From: Arthrobacter antioxidans
GTDB lineage: Bacteria; Actinomycetota; Actinomycetes; Actinomycetales; Micrococcaceae
DNA length: 64,000 nt
Direction: 5' to 3'
Assembly (NCBI RefSeq): GCF_023100725.1
Contig: NZ_CP095501.1
Coordinates: 2,542,001-2,606,000 of the forward strand
Shown here: in pieces, positions 47,650-56,974 of the stretch
Layout of the letters: the number at the start of each line of letters is the position of its first letter
Numbering within the stretch: position 1 is the first letter of the stretch
Translations under genes and position numbers: made by a program
The notes under the pieces: generated by a model
Seen by the model: only the letters and a program-made list of their open reading frames with translations
The model's database searches: none
What the model was told of the DNA's origin: nothing

Positions 47650-48597
47650 CTACAGCCCGCGCTTCCGGATCTCCTCGGTGGCCTGCGGCAACACCGTGGT
47701 CAGGTCACCGACGATCCCGAAATCGGCGATCTCGAAGATCGGTGAATCGGCGTCCTTGTTGACGGCGACGATCACCTTCGAGGTCTGCATACCGGCCTTC
47801 TGCTGGATCGCTCCGGAGATGCCCACGGAGATGTAGAGCTGGGGCGAGACGGTCTTGCCCGTCTGGCCGATCTGCGCGGAATGCTCGATCCACCCGGCAT
47901 CCGTGGCGGCCCGCGAAGCACCGACCGCTCCGCCCAGCGCGTCCGCGAGGTCCTCCAGCGGGCCGAAGTCACCGTCCACACCGCGGCCACCCGCGACGAT
48001 CACGCGGGCCTCCGTGAGCTCCGGCCGGCCGCTGACCGGCTTCTCCACCCGACCCGTGATGCGCGCGGCGGCACGGGGAAGCTCGACGGCCACCCGGACC
48101 GCCTCCGGGGAGGACGGAGGACCCGCCTCCACGGCCTCGACGCTGTTGGGCTTGACGGTGAGGATGGCGACGCCGGTCGTCACGCGGCAGTGGACGGTGT
48201 AGGAGCCGGCGAAATCCGACTTCGTCGCCGTCAGGTCGCCGTCGAGCGCCACGACGTCCGTGATGACTCCGGAGTCGAGCTTGACCCCCGACCGGGCGGC
48301 GATCTCCTTGGACTCGTAGGAGTTGCCGAGCAGCACGATCCCGGCGCCGGAGGCCCGCACGGCCTCGGCCAGGAACGCAGCCTTGCCGGCCACGAGCACG
48401 TCCGAGACGGCCGCATCGTCCGGCCGGTAGTACCGCTGTACGCCGTAGGATCCGATGCCGTCGAGATAGGCCTGCCCGGCCTCGTCGGCGAGCGCGACGA
48501 CGACGTCGCCGAGCGAGGCGGCGAGCGAGAGGAGTTCGCGCTCGCTCTTGGCGAGACTCGCTGCGGGGTGGTCGAGGAACACGAGGACCGAGGTCAT
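47650..48597 (-). CDS. etfA: Electron transfer flavoprotein alpha subunit
   Basis: A 315-residue FAD-binding subunit. The N-terminal adenine-nucleotide-hydrolase-like domain covers about 1-185. The C-terminal FAD domain is complete: [27 protein letters not shown] start, [27 protein letters not shown] and [22 protein letters not shown]. It passes electrons from acyl-CoA and other dehydrogenases to an ETF-quinone reductase. The ATG at 48597 has AGGAGGG at ideal spacing. It follows etfB by 44 bases. Confidence 0.96.
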   Translation of the reverse strand: MTSVLVFLDHPAASLAKSERELLSLAASLGDVVVALADEAGQAYLDGIGSYGVQRYYRPDDAAVSDVLVAGKAAFLAEAVRASGAGIVLLGNSYESKEIAARSGVKLDSGVITDVVALDGDLTATKSDFAGSYTVHCRVTTGVAILTVKPNSVEAVEAGPPSSPEAVRVAVELPRAAARITGRVEKPVSGRPELTEARVIVAGGRGVDGDFGPLEDLADALGGAVGASRAATDAGWIEHSAQIGQTGKTVSPQLYISVGISGAIQQKAGMQTSKVIVAVNKDADSPIFEIADFGIVGDLTTVLPQATEEIRKRGL

Positions 48598-48641
48598 GGG
48601 GGAACCCTCCTGGAAGGAACGGACGAGCGGGCGGGCAACGA

Positions 48642-49469
48642 CTAGAGGAGCTTCTGTCCGGCGAGGAAGTCGACGAGCCTGATGCCGGCGTCGCCCTCGT
48701 CGGTGATGACGATGCCCTGGCTGCGGGGCGGCCTCGGAGCAGCCGCCTCCACAGTCGTCCATGATCCGGCGAACCCCACCTCGTCGGCCTGCAGGCCGAT
48801 GTCCTGCAGGGACAGGACCTGGATCTGCTTCTTCTTCGCCGCCATGATGCCCTTGAAGTTCGGGTACCGGGGATCGTTGATCTGGTCGGTCACCGACACC
48901 AGGGCAGGCAGCGGGGCCTCGATGGTCTCCGCATAGGTGTCGCTGTCCCGCCGCGCGGCGAGCGTCCAGCCGCCGTCGCCGGGCGTCAGCTCGAGCGACG
49001 CCGCGAACGTCACCTGGGGCAGGTCGAGCCGTTCGGCCAGCTGCGCCGGCACGAGCGAGGTCTCGCCGTCCGTCGACGCCATCCCGGTGAGGACCAGGTC
49101 GAACGGACCGGCGTGCTGCAGGAGGGCGGCGAGGGCCCGGGAGGTGGCGGAGGCATCGGAGCCGGTCAGGGCGTCGTCGGTCAGGTGGACGCCGTCGTCC
49201 GCCCCGATCTGCAGGGACTTCTTCACTGCGTTCACCGCGGCCGCGGGGCCCATCGTGATCGCCGTGACGCGGTGCCCGGCGGCGGCGCCCCCGTGGGCCT
49301 CGACGAGCTGGAGGGCCGCTTCGAGCGCGTACTCGTCGAGCTCGGACAGGATGCTCTCCGAACGGACGGTCGTCAGGTCGTCGCCGCTGATATGGCGATC
49401 GAACTGGGCGTCCGGAACATGCTTCACCAGGACCGCGATGCGCAGTCCGCTTGCTGTGGCCTCGTCCAT
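48642..49469 (-). CDS. etfB: Electron transfer flavoprotein beta subunit
   Basis: A 275-residue subunit that binds AMP. Motifs: AVLVKHVPDAQ at the N-terminus, ELDEYALEAALQL near 43, AITMGP near 70, and the ETF-beta signature region VSVTDQINDPRYPNFKGIMAAKKK near 190-215. Forms a heterodimer with EtfA. GGAAGG precedes the ATG. The htrA terminator lies upstream at 49591-49625, so etfB has its own promoter in the following 120 bases; a TATGGT near 49516 is a weak candidate. Confidence 0.96.
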   Translation of the reverse strand: MDEATASGLRIAVLVKHVPDAQFDRHISGDDLTTVRSESILSELDEYALEAALQLVEAHGGAAAGHRVTAITMGPAAAVNAVKKSLQIGADDGVHLTDDALTGSDASATSRALAALLQHAGPFDLVLTGMASTDGETSLVPAQLAERLDLPQVTFAASLELTPGDGGWTLAARRDSDTYAETIEAPLPALVSVTDQINDPRYPNFKGIMAAKKKQIQVLSLQDIGLQADEVGFAGSWTTVEAAAPRPPRSQGIVITDEGDAGIRLVDFLAGQKLL

Positions 49470-49590
49470 TGATGACCTTCCTCGTCCGGGGATCTTCCCA
49501 TCGACTAGCTAACCATAGTGGGGTGGCACCGGCCGCAGTGCTGCGGGCCGGGCCGCGATCAGCGCACTCCGCGCTCCCCCGGTCAACGAA

Positions 49591-49625
49591 CAGGAGGCGG
49601 TCCCCGCTCCGGGAACCGCCTCCTG
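49591..49625 (-). terminator. Hairpin terminator after htrA
   Basis: An 11-bp stem (49591-49601 with 49615-49625), extended by a mismatch and three more pairs, is followed on the minus strand by TTCGTT. Confidence 0.7.
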
Positions 49626-49668
49626 CTGTGCCGCCGACCTGCCGGGTCGTCGACGTGGTCGGTGTCCG

Positions 49669-51159
49669 CTACTGCGTCGGCGCCTGGGCCAGCGTCACGT
49701 CCACCGTCCGCGTCTCGCCGCCGCGCACCACCTCGATCGGCACCTGCTGCCCGACCGTCTGGATCCGGACGGCCGCGGTGAGGGACTGGGGGTCGCTGAT
49801 GGCGTAGGTGCCCACCCTGGTGATCACGTCGCCGACCTGCAGCTCGGCGTCCTCCGCGGGCGACCCCGGCTCGACCCGTTCGACGAGCGCTCCCGACGAG
49901 AAGGTGGACGTGCTCTGGGACCCGTCGCTCCCGGCCGCCGTGACGCTGACGCCGAGGAAACCGTGCGTCGCCTCGCCCTCGGCGATGATCTCCTGGGCGA
50001 TGCGGTCCGCGTAGTTGATCGGGATGGAGAACCCCACACCGATGTTGCCCGTGGACTCGCCGGAGCCGCCCGAGGCGATCGCCACGTTGACGCCGATGAT
50101 CCGGCCGTCCGCGTCGACGAGCGCGCCACCCGAGTTGCCCTGGTTGATGGCGGCATCGGTCTGGATCACGTTGAGGTAGATGGACCCCTGCGACTGCGGC
50201 TGCTGCCCGCCGGAGCCGCCCGGCGGCAGGAAGTTGAAGCCCTCGCCGTTCTCGGACTGCCCGCTGTCCGGCTGTTCCTCGGGGACGGCGGAGGACGCGA
50301 CGCTGATGGTCCTGTTCAGCGTCGAGACGATGCCGTCCGTCACCGTGCCGCTGAGCCCGAGCGGCGCCCCGATGGCGATCGCCGTGTCTCCGACGTTCAG
50401 TTCGTCGGAGTTGCCGAGGGTCGCGGCGGTGAGGTCCGGTGCGTCGATCTTGACGACCGCGAGGTCGCTCAGCGGGTCCGTGCCGACGACGGTCGCGGGG
50501 AAGACCCGTCCGTCGTCCAGCTTGACCTCCACGGTGGGATCCGAGACCTGGCCGCCCAGGGTCACGACGTGCGTGTTGGTGAGGATGTGACCATCGGTGT
50601 CGAGGATGATGCCGGAACCGGACCCGCCGGAGGTCCCGCCGCTGACCGCGAGCGTGACCACGCTGGGCGAGGCCGTGACGGCCGCCCCGGTGATGGTGTT
50701 GACGTCGTCGGTGTTGTTCACCACGATCGACTCGGGCGCGGCCTGGGAGATCCCCGCCGCCGGGCTGTCGTCCAGTGCGTTGAGGCCCGCCGCCGCGACG
50801 CCCCCGCCGACCAGGCCGGCCGCGAGCACGCCCGCGGCGAAGGTGGCCAGGCCCACGCGCCGACGCTCCCCGGTCCCTCCGCGACCGCCGCCCGGCTGGG
50901 CGTGGCCGTAGGCCGGGTTCTGCTCGCCGTAGAACGGCTGGTGTCCGGCGTAGGCGGGGTGGGAGGCGGCCGGAGCCTGCCGGGGTGCTGCCTGCGGTTC
51001 GCCCGTCGGTTCCGCCCCGGCGACGGGGTGCTGCGCCGTCGGCGGTCCCACGACCGGCTGCGCCTCCGTCGCGGGGCGGGACACATTCGTGCCCCGCGAC
51101 GGCGGGGTCTGCGGTTGCGGAGGCAGGGGACGGTCGGAGTTACCCGGCTGCTCGTTCAT
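49669..51159 (-). CDS. htrA: HtrA/DegP-type PDZ serine protease
   Basis: A 496-residue membrane-anchored protease. A Pro/Gln/Gly-rich cytoplasmic leader (1-115) is followed by one membrane helix at about 118-142 (GLATFAAGVLAAGLVGGGVAAAGL). The trypsin-like domain has His in TNTHVV (near 193), Asp in DPLSDLAVV (near 230) and Ser in QGNSGGAL (near 340). One PDZ domain lies at about 400-490. It degrades or refolds damaged proteins outside the membrane. The catalytic domain has a Gln/Gly/Pro-rich insert before the serine. The ATG at 51159 follows GAAAGGA. It is divergent from the TPM gene. Confidence 0.95.
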   Translation of the reverse strand: MNEQPGNSDRPLPPQPQTPPSRGTNVSRPATEAQPVVGPPTAQHPVAGAEPTGEPQAAPRQAPAASHPAYAGHQPFYGEQNPAYGHAQPGGGRGGTGERRRVGLATFAAGVLAAGLVGGGVAAAGLNALDDSPAAGISQAAPESIVVNNTDDVNTITGAAVTASPSVVTLAVSGGTSGGSGSGIILDTDGHILTNTHVVTLGGQVSDPTVEVKLDDGRVFPATVVGTDPLSDLAVVKIDAPDLTAATLGNSDELNVGDTAIAIGAPLGLSGTVTDGIVSTLNRTISVASSAVPEEQPDSGQSENGEGFNFLPPGGSGGQQPQSQGSIYLNVIQTDAAINQGNSGGALVDADGRIIGVNVAIASGGSGESTGNIGVGFSIPINYADRIAQEIIAEGEATHGFLGVSVTAAGSDGSQSTSTFSSGALVERVEPGSPAEDAELQVGDVITRVGTYAISDPQSLTAAVRIQTVGQQVPIEVVRGGETRTVDVTLAQAPTQ

Positions 51160-51499
51160 GGGGATCCTTTCGTTGCTGTTGACCACATCATGGCAACTTT
51201 CCCTGAGCCTTCCGCATGCGTTCGCTGTGCGGGATCTGGGAGGCCGCTGGAGATGTGCCGCTACGGCACGCCGCCGTCGGACTCGTCTCCCAGTATCCCC
51301 CGACATCCGGTGCCGGCGGGGCGGGTACGCGCCGCCGTCGGGCGTCCACCGGGGATGCGCCTTTCGCTAGGGGCATAGGTGTCGGTGGTGGACGCTCCCG
51401 CACCCCAACCATAGAATCGGGAAGACAGGGAGCCTCCGGCATCCACCGGCCTCAGTCCTGGGACCGGACAGGTCCGGAGGACGTGCTGAAGGGTCGAAA
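51160..51499. other. 340-bp divergent regulatory gap, htrA / TPM gene
   Basis: No gene seen. For the TPM gene, TGGACG (51389-51394) and TAGAAT (51412-51417) are 17 bases apart and make a good promoter with a leader of about 75 bases. The leader contains the dyad CCGGAC-AG-GTCCGG (51464-51477). I found no convincing htrA promoter. Both genes are envelope-stress types, so shared control is possible. Confidence 0.5.
51389..51417 (+). promoter_or_regulatory. Promoter for the TPM-pspA operon
   Basis: TGGACG, 17-base spacer, TAGAAT. Confidence 0.5.
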
Positions 51500-53626
51500 A
51501 TGCGAATGATGAGCAGGCGCACCCGCGTCTCTGCTGTCCTGGGCGCCATCGTGGCGATCCCGCTGGTCTCGGGGACGGCGGCCTTCGCCGACGAACCGAT
51601 CACCTTCCCGTCCGGGGACTACGTGATCGACAACGCCGGGGTGCTCAGCGCGGAGGAGGAGAGCGAGCTCGAAGCAGCCGTCGCAGACCTGCAGTCGTCG
51701 CAGGGGTTCACCCTCCGGGTGGCCTACGTCGACACCTTCGAGAACCCGAGCAACTCCGGGCAGTGGGCGGAGGAGGTCGCCATCGCGAACGCCTCGTCGG
51801 CCGACGAGGCCGTCCTCGCCGTCGCGGTGGACCAGCAGGAGGTCGGGCTCGTCGCTGGAGAGCAGTCGGGCGTCTATTCGTCCGTCCAGGAGATCCGGAC
51901 GAGCTACGTCATCCCGGAACTGCAGGCCGACGACTGGCTCGGAGGCGGCCTCGCCGCCGTCGAGGGGATCGACCAGGCGCTCGCCGGCGGCACGGGCGGC
52001 TCCACGGGCGGCGGGACGTCCCCCGACGGCAGCACTTCGGGCGGCAGCGGCCTCGGCGGCCTCGTGCTCGTCGGCGGGCTCGTCGCCGTCGCGGGGGCCG
52101 GCGGCTACATGCTGCTCAAGAAGCGCGGCGCGGGCAGCGCCCAGCGCAAGCGCGAGGAATACGGGTACGGGCCGGTGCCTTCGGCCGAGGGCGAGATCGT
52201 GGACCCGCTCGCGGCCCTGAGCGTGGAGGACCTGCGCAAGCGGGCCGGGAGCCTCCTGATCGCCGCCGACGACGCCATCAAGTCCAGTGAGCAGGAACTC
52301 GGCTTCGCGGAGGCGCAGTACGGGGCCGAGGCCATCGCCACGTTCTCCCAGGACATCGCGACCGCGAAGCAGCACATGGGTGAGTCCTTCAAGCTCCAGC
52401 AGCAGCTCGACGACCACATCCCGGACACCGAGGAGCAGCAGCGCCAGTGGCTCGGGGAGATCATCCGGCGCTGCGAGGACGTCAATGCCTCCCTGCAGGA
52501 GCACAAGGAGGACTTCGACGCGCTGCGCGAACTCGAGCGGAACGCCCCCGACGCCCTGCTCCGTGCGCAGTCCGCGGCCGACGAGGCGCGCCGCCGGTTC
52601 TCCGCGGCCGAGCAGACCCTGAGGACCCTGCAGGGCCGATACCTCGAGTCCGCCACCACCCAGGTCTCGGACAACATCGAGCAGGCCCGCGAGCGACTGG
52701 CCTTCGTCGACAGCGCGGCGACGGAAGCACGGTCGCGGATGGCGCAGGACGACACCGGGCGTGCCGTCGTCGCCGTCCGCGCCGCCGAGGAATCCGTGCA
52801 CCAGAGCACGGTCCTGCTGGATGCGATCGACAAGCGGGCAGAGGAACTGGCCGGCGCCGAGCGCGAGCTCGACCGCGCGCTGCCGGACACCGAGCAGGAC
52901 CTGGCGCAGGCCCAGGCCATGGACCGCGCCGGGCAGTACCGGGACCTCGCCGGGCCGATCGCGGCCCTGCAGTCCGCCGTCGCGACCGTGCGGCAGGAGC
53001 GGCAGAACGGACGCAGCAATCCGGTGGCGCTGCTGCAGCGCCTGGAGGCGGCCCACGCACAGCTCGACGCCGCGCTCGGCGGTGTGCGCGACCAGGCGGA
53101 GAACACGCGACGCGCCCAGGACGCCCTCCAGCACGCGCTGATCGCGGCGCAGTCGAGCATCTCCGGGACCGCCGACTACATCCGCGCACGTCGGGGCGGG
53201 GTAGGCAGCGAAGCCCGGACCCGCCTGGCCGAAGCCGAACGCAATCTCGACTACGCCGTCGACCTCCAGCGCTCGGACCCCGTGACCGCGCTGTCCCACG
53301 CCCAGCAGGCCACGATGCTCGCCGAACAGGCGGCCCAGCTCGCTGAGCAGGACGTCGACGGCTTCGGCGGCGGCGGCTTCGGCGGCGGTATGGGCGGCAG
53401 GTACGGAGGCCGGGGCGGCGACGGGATGGGCGGGGCCCTGCTGGGCGGCATCCTGCTCGGCGGCCTGCTCAACGGCGGCGGTTTCGGCGGCGGGCACCAC
53501 GACGGCGGCGGCTTCGGCGGCGGTTTCGGCGGCGACGGCGGGAGCTTCGGAGGCGGCGGCTTCGGCGGCTTCGGCGGCGGCGGCGGCGGTTTCGGGGACT
53601 TCGGCGGCGGCGGCGGCGACTTCTAG
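51500..53626 (+). CDS. TPM-domain membrane protein with coiled-coil and Gly-rich tail
   Basis: A 708-residue protein. A signal peptide (about 1-30, cut after AFA) is followed by a TPM domain at about 35-150 (YVIDNAGVLSAEEESELEAAVADLQ) outside the membrane, a Gly/Ser linker and a membrane helix at about 185-205. A long cytoplasmic region (about 215-620) is strongly helical with charged heptads typical of coiled coil. The tail (625-708) is almost pure Gly/Phe/Asp (GGGFGGG units). TPM domains occur in photosystem-repair and membrane-protein maintenance proteins. pspA follows 59 bases downstream, so a joint membrane-stress role is likely. GAAGGG precedes the ATG. Confidence 0.88.
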   Translation: MRMMSRRTRVSAVLGAIVAIPLVSGTAAFADEPITFPSGDYVIDNAGVLSAEEESELEAAVADLQSSQGFTLRVAYVDTFENPSNSGQWAEEVAIANASSADEAVLAVAVDQQEVGLVAGEQSGVYSSVQEIRTSYVIPELQADDWLGGGLAAVEGIDQALAGGTGGSTGGGTSPDGSTSGGSGLGGLVLVGGLVAVAGAGGYMLLKKRGAGSAQRKREEYGYGPVPSAEGEIVDPLAALSVEDLRKRAGSLLIAADDAIKSSEQELGFAEAQYGAEAIATFSQDIATAKQHMGESFKLQQQLDDHIPDTEEQQRQWLGEIIRRCEDVNASLQEHKEDFDALRELERNAPDALLRAQSAADEARRRFSAAEQTLRTLQGRYLESATTQVSDNIEQARERLAFVDSAATEARSRMAQDDTGRAVVAVRAAEESVHQSTVLLDAIDKRAEELAGAERELDRALPDTEQDLAQAQAMDRAGQYRDLAGPIAALQSAVATVRQERQNGRSNPVALLQRLEAAHAQLDAALGGVRDQAENTRRAQDALQHALIAAQSSISGTADYIRARRGGVGSEARTRLAEAERNLDYAVDLQRSDPVTALSHAQQATMLAEQAAQLAEQDVDGFGGGGFGGGMGGRYGGRGGDGMGGALLGGILLGGLLNGGGFGGGHHDGGGFGGGFGGDGGSFGGGGFGGFGGGGGGFGDFGGGGGDF

Positions 53627-53685
53627 CCGCCGATGCCCCTCACCAGCAGGACACATGACCATTCGCAGAATCGAAAGGGAAATCA

Positions 53686-54483
53686 ATGGTAAAGCAGTCG
53701 ATATTCGGCAGGATGGCTCAGCTCACCCGGGCCAACATCAACGCGTTGCTCGACCAGGCGGAGGATCCGCAGAAGATGCTCGACCAGATGGTCCGGGACT
53801 TCACCAACAGCATCGCCGAGGCGGAGAGCGCCGTGGCCCAGACCATCGGCAACCTGCGGATGATGCAGGACGACTACAACGAGGACGTCGAGAACGCCCG
53901 CAGCTGGGGCAACAAGGCCCTCGCCGCCTCCCGCAAGGCCGATGAGTACCGCGCGTCCGGCGACACGGCCGACGCCCAGAAGTTCGACAACCTCGCCAAG
54001 GTCGCCATCCAGCGCCAGATGGCGTCGGAGAACGAGGCGAAGGGCGCCGAGCCGACCATCGCGTCCCAGACGGAGATCGTCGAGAAGCTCAAGAACGGTC
54101 TGAACCAGATGCGGGGCAAGCTCAACGAGCTGACCGTCAAGCGTGACCAGCTGATCGCCCGCTCGCGCACCGCGCAGGCCCAGCAGCAGGTGCACGACGC
54201 CGTCAAGAGCATCGACTTCATGGACCCCACGAGCGAGGTGGGCCGTTTCGAGGAGAAGATCCGTCGGGAGGAGGCCAAGGTCCGCGGCCAGCAGGAACTC
54301 GCCACGTCGAGCCTGGATGCCCAGTTCGAGAGCCTGGAGGACCTCGGGGAACAGACCGAGATCGAAGCCCGCCTCGCGGCGCTGAAGTCCGGTTCCGGGT
54401 CGCAGTCCGCGATCGGCCAGGGCGCCGACAGCGATGCCGACGCCGCGGGCGCGCCGGCGACGAGGAGCGAGACCACCTACTGA
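53686..54483 (+). CDS. pspA: PspA/IM30 family membrane-stress protein
   Basis: A 265-residue ESCRT-III-like protein, helical from end to end. It starts MVKQSIFGRMAQLTRANINALLDQAEDPQKMLDQMV, the family N-terminus that binds membranes, and continues with long charged helices and the MASENEAKG and FMDPTSEVGRFEEKIRREEAKV segments. The C-terminus after about 225 is Ser/Ala/Asp-rich. PspA coats and repairs damaged membranes. GAAAGGGA precedes the ATG. It is co-transcribed with the TPM gene and ends at a strong terminator. Confidence 0.94.
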   Translation: MVKQSIFGRMAQLTRANINALLDQAEDPQKMLDQMVRDFTNSIAEAESAVAQTIGNLRMMQDDYNEDVENARSWGNKALAASRKADEYRASGDTADAQKFDNLAKVAIQRQMASENEAKGAEPTIASQTEIVEKLKNGLNQMRGKLNELTVKRDQLIARSRTAQAQQQVHDAVKSIDFMDPTSEVGRFEEKIRREEAKVRGQQELATSSLDAQFESLEDLGEQTEIEARLAALKSGSGSQSAIGQGADSDADAAGAPATRSETTY

Positions 54484-54536
54484 TCCGTTCCGGACCGGCT
54501 GTCGATCAGTAGCCGGTCAGGAGCCAGGTCGATGAC

Positions 54537-54571
54537 CAGGGGACCGCAGCCGACCGGGCTGCGGTCCCCTG
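54537..54571 (+). terminator. Hairpin terminator after pspA
   Basis: A perfect 15-bp stem (54537-54551 with 54557-54571) and a 5-base loop. No long U run follows. Confidence 0.75.
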
Positions 54572-54606
54572 TCGCGTCCGCGGCCCGGACTGTCAGCGCC
54601 CGCCGG

Positions 54607-54612
54607 TAGATT
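54607..54612 (+). promoter_or_regulatory. -10 element giving a leaderless start at 54619
   Basis: TAGATT-GGGCGC-ATG. No Shine-Dalgarno is present. Confidence 0.6.
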
Positions 54613-54618
54613 GGGCGC

Positions 54619-56010
54619 ATGGCTGTGACTCTGGTGTGGTTCCGCGACGACCTTCGGATCTCCGACAACCCGGCGCTTGCCAGGGCTGCGGAGCAGGGCG
54701 ACGACGTCGTCGCCTGCTATGTGCTCGACGACGGGACCGACGGCATCCGCCCGCTGGGCGGCGCATCGCGCTGGTGGCTCCACCACTCGCTCGCGTCCCT
54801 GGCCGAATCCCTCACCGACCTGGGGATCCCCCTCGTCCTGCGGCGCGGGGCCGCGGCGGAGGTCCTTCCGCGGCTCGTCGAGGAGTCCTCGGCGCGGACG
54901 GTCCTCTGGAACCGGCGCTACGGTCTGGTCGAGCGCACGGTGGACGCGACGCTCAAGGCCTCGCTCACGGACCAGGGGGTCGAGGCCACCAGCTTCCAGG
55001 CCAACCTCATGTACGAACCCTGGGAGGTGGTGTCGGGCGCGGGCGAGGCCTACAAGGTGTTCACGCCCTTCTGGAGGGCCTGCCTCACCTTCCGCACCCC
55101 CCGCACTCCCCTGCCCGCCCCGACGTCCCTCAGGGGCCCGCAGCTGGCCTCCGACGACCTCGACACCTGGGGACTGCTCCCGACGACGCCCGACTGGGCG
55201 CAGGGCCTGCGGGAAACCTGGACGCCGGGAGAGGCCGGCGCCCACGCCCGCCTCGACGACTTCCTCGACGGCGCCGCCCATGGCTACAAGGACAACCGCG
55301 ACCTCCCCGCGGTCCAGGGCACCAGCATGCTCTCCCCCCACCTGCGGTTCGGCGAGATCAGCCCGTTCGAGGTCTGGCACGCGGCCCAGGACCACAAGGA
55401 CAGCTCGACGGCGGAGGACATCCGCGTCTTCGGGTCCGAACTCGGCTGGCGCGAATTCAGCTGGCAGCTCCTCTACTTCAATCCCGAACTCGCCACCGTG
55501 AACTACCGGCCCGAGTTCAACGCCTTCGCCTGGGAGAGCTCCACGCAGTCGGAGCTGGAGGCCTGGCAGCGCGGACGCACCGGGTATCCCCTGGTCGACG
55601 CCGGCATGCGCCAGATGTGGGAGATCGGCTGGATGCACAACCGGGTGCGCATGGCGACGGCGTCCTTCCTCATCAAGAACCTCCTGATCGACTGGCGCGT
55701 GGGCGAACGGTGGTTCTGGGACTGCCTCGTCGACGCCGACGCGGCGAGCAACGCCGCGAGCTGGCAGTGGGTGGCCGGGTCGGGGGCGGATGCCAGTCCC
55801 TACTTCCGGATCTTCAACCCGGTGCTGCAGAGCAAGAAGTTCGACCGCGAGGGACGGTACCTCCTCCGCTTCGTCCCCGAACTCGCGGACGCCGACAACA
55901 TCCACGAGCCGTGGAAGGGAGCAGCGCCGGGCTACCCCGAGCCCGTCGTGGACCTCAAGGAGAGCCGTGAGCGGGCCCTGAGCGCCTTCAAGGCCCTCTC
56001 GCAGGGCTGA
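54619..56010 (+). CDS. phr: Deoxyribodipyrimidine photolyase
   Basis: A 463-residue photolyase/cryptochrome. The N-terminal antenna domain (WFRDDLRISDNPAL) is followed by the FAD domain with RFGEISPFEVWH near 245, GRTGYPLVDAGMRQMWEIGWMHNRVRM near 318 and WFWDCLVDADAASNAASWQWVAGSGADASPYFRIFNP near 375. It reverses UV pyrimidine dimers using blue light. Length and motifs fit class I CPD enzymes. The start is predicted leaderless. A separate unit from pspA, whose terminator lies between. Confidence 0.96.
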   Translation: MAVTLVWFRDDLRISDNPALARAAEQGDDVVACYVLDDGTDGIRPLGGASRWWLHHSLASLAESLTDLGIPLVLRRGAAAEVLPRLVEESSARTVLWNRRYGLVERTVDATLKASLTDQGVEATSFQANLMYEPWEVVSGAGEAYKVFTPFWRACLTFRTPRTPLPAPTSLRGPQLASDDLDTWGLLPTTPDWAQGLRETWTPGEAGAHARLDDFLDGAAHGYKDNRDLPAVQGTSMLSPHLRFGEISPFEVWHAAQDHKDSSTAEDIRVFGSELGWREFSWQLLYFNPELATVNYRPEFNAFAWESSTQSELEAWQRGRTGYPLVDAGMRQMWEIGWMHNRVRMATASFLIKNLLIDWRVGERWFWDCLVDADAASNAASWQWVAGSGADASPYFRIFNPVLQSKKFDREGRYLLRFVPELADADNIHEPWKGAAPGYPEPVVDLKESRERALSAFKALSQG

Positions 56011-56428
56011 GCACGCCTGAAAGGTCCCATCTCCCCGTCCCCGCCACCTCCGGTGGCTCCGCGATGTTGTGGCAGGACCGCGGCGGGACACCTCGACGTC
56101 CGGTCCGCCCGATGGTGGGCCGGACGTTCCTGCGTGTGCGTCGAAGCCGGTCCTCAGGAGTAGCCGCCCACGTCCCGTCGGACGACGCATCATCCGGCAG
56201 GGATGACCCCCGCAGGTCCGGTGGCCACGAGACCGTCGCCGTCCCGCCGGACACCGTCCGGACACTCACCATCTTGGGGTGATGTGTGCGCAGCTGCCGT
56301 GCGGGATTCTCTGGGTGTACACACGGTCCGCGCGGCCCGGCCTCGGGCAGGGTCACGGTGGACTGCCCGCAAGGGCAGGACCGACAGTCAATGCCTCCCT
56401 TCAGGGGCCCGACCAAGGAGCAGTCACC
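56011..56428 (+). other. 418-bp gap before the DUF7144 gene
   Basis: No gene found. It holds a small GCCACC-TCC-GGTGGC stem (56043-56057), possibly the phr terminator, the 8-bp palindrome GTGTACAC (56315-56322), and a CTGCCC-GCAA-GGGCAG hairpin with a GNRA-type loop (56363-56378) in the probable leader. No clear promoter hexamers. Confidence 0.5.
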
Positions 56429-56857
56429 ATGTCGAACGACAGCAGGACCTCGACCACCCATCTCGACCACCAGCGCAGCGAAGGAGCCGTCGGGGTGACC
56501 GTCCTCGCCGGCACCCTGATGATCATGATCGGTGTCTTCCACGCCTTCCAGGGCATCGTCGCACTCCTGAACGACACCTTCTACGTCGTCCTGCCCGAGT
56601 ACGTTCTCGCGTTCGACATCACCACGTGGGGCTGGGTCCACCTCATCCTCGGCCTCGTCGTGGCGTTCGCCGGTGCGTCCCTGTTCCGGGGCGCCACCTG
56701 GGGCAGGACCATCGCCGTGATCATGGCCTGTGTCAGCATGGCCGTGAGTTTCGTGTGGATGCCCTACTACCCGCTGTGGAGCCTCACCGTCATCGCGCTC
56801 GACATCTTCGTCATCTGGGCGGCCGTCCTCCACGGCCGCGACATCGTCGAGGACTGA
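56429..56857 (+). CDS. DUF7144-like four-helix membrane protein
   Basis: A 142-residue protein with four membrane helices (about 24-45, 66-85, 90-108 and 114-133). Family-type segments include GVFHAFQGIVALLNDTFYVV and TTWGWVHLILGLVVAFAGASLF. It is widespread in actinobacteria and its function is unknown. AAGGAG lies eight bases before the ATG at 56429. A long leader with a GNRA-loop hairpin precedes it. An open frame extends upstream but has no start signals. Confidence 0.85.
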   Translation: MSNDSRTSTTHLDHQRSEGAVGVTVLAGTLMIMIGVFHAFQGIVALLNDTFYVVLPEYVLAFDITTWGWVHLILGLVVAFAGASLFRGATWGRTIAVIMACVSMAVSFVWMPYYPLWSLTVIALDIFVIWAAVLHGRDIVED

Positions 56858-56974
56858 GCGGCCGGGTCCACCCCGGTCGAAGCGCGCTCCCCCGGCCCGT
56901 ACCGCCCGGGGGAGACCGGCGCGGATCCAAGGCGTGCTCCCACGCCACCCTCCGACTCGAGAGGCGTATCGCCG

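Noticed and set aside
53380..53626. DNA repeat array in the Gly-rich tail of the TPM protein
   Set aside because: The GGC-rich units are irregular and reflect amino-acid composition, not a mobile or CRISPR-like repeat.
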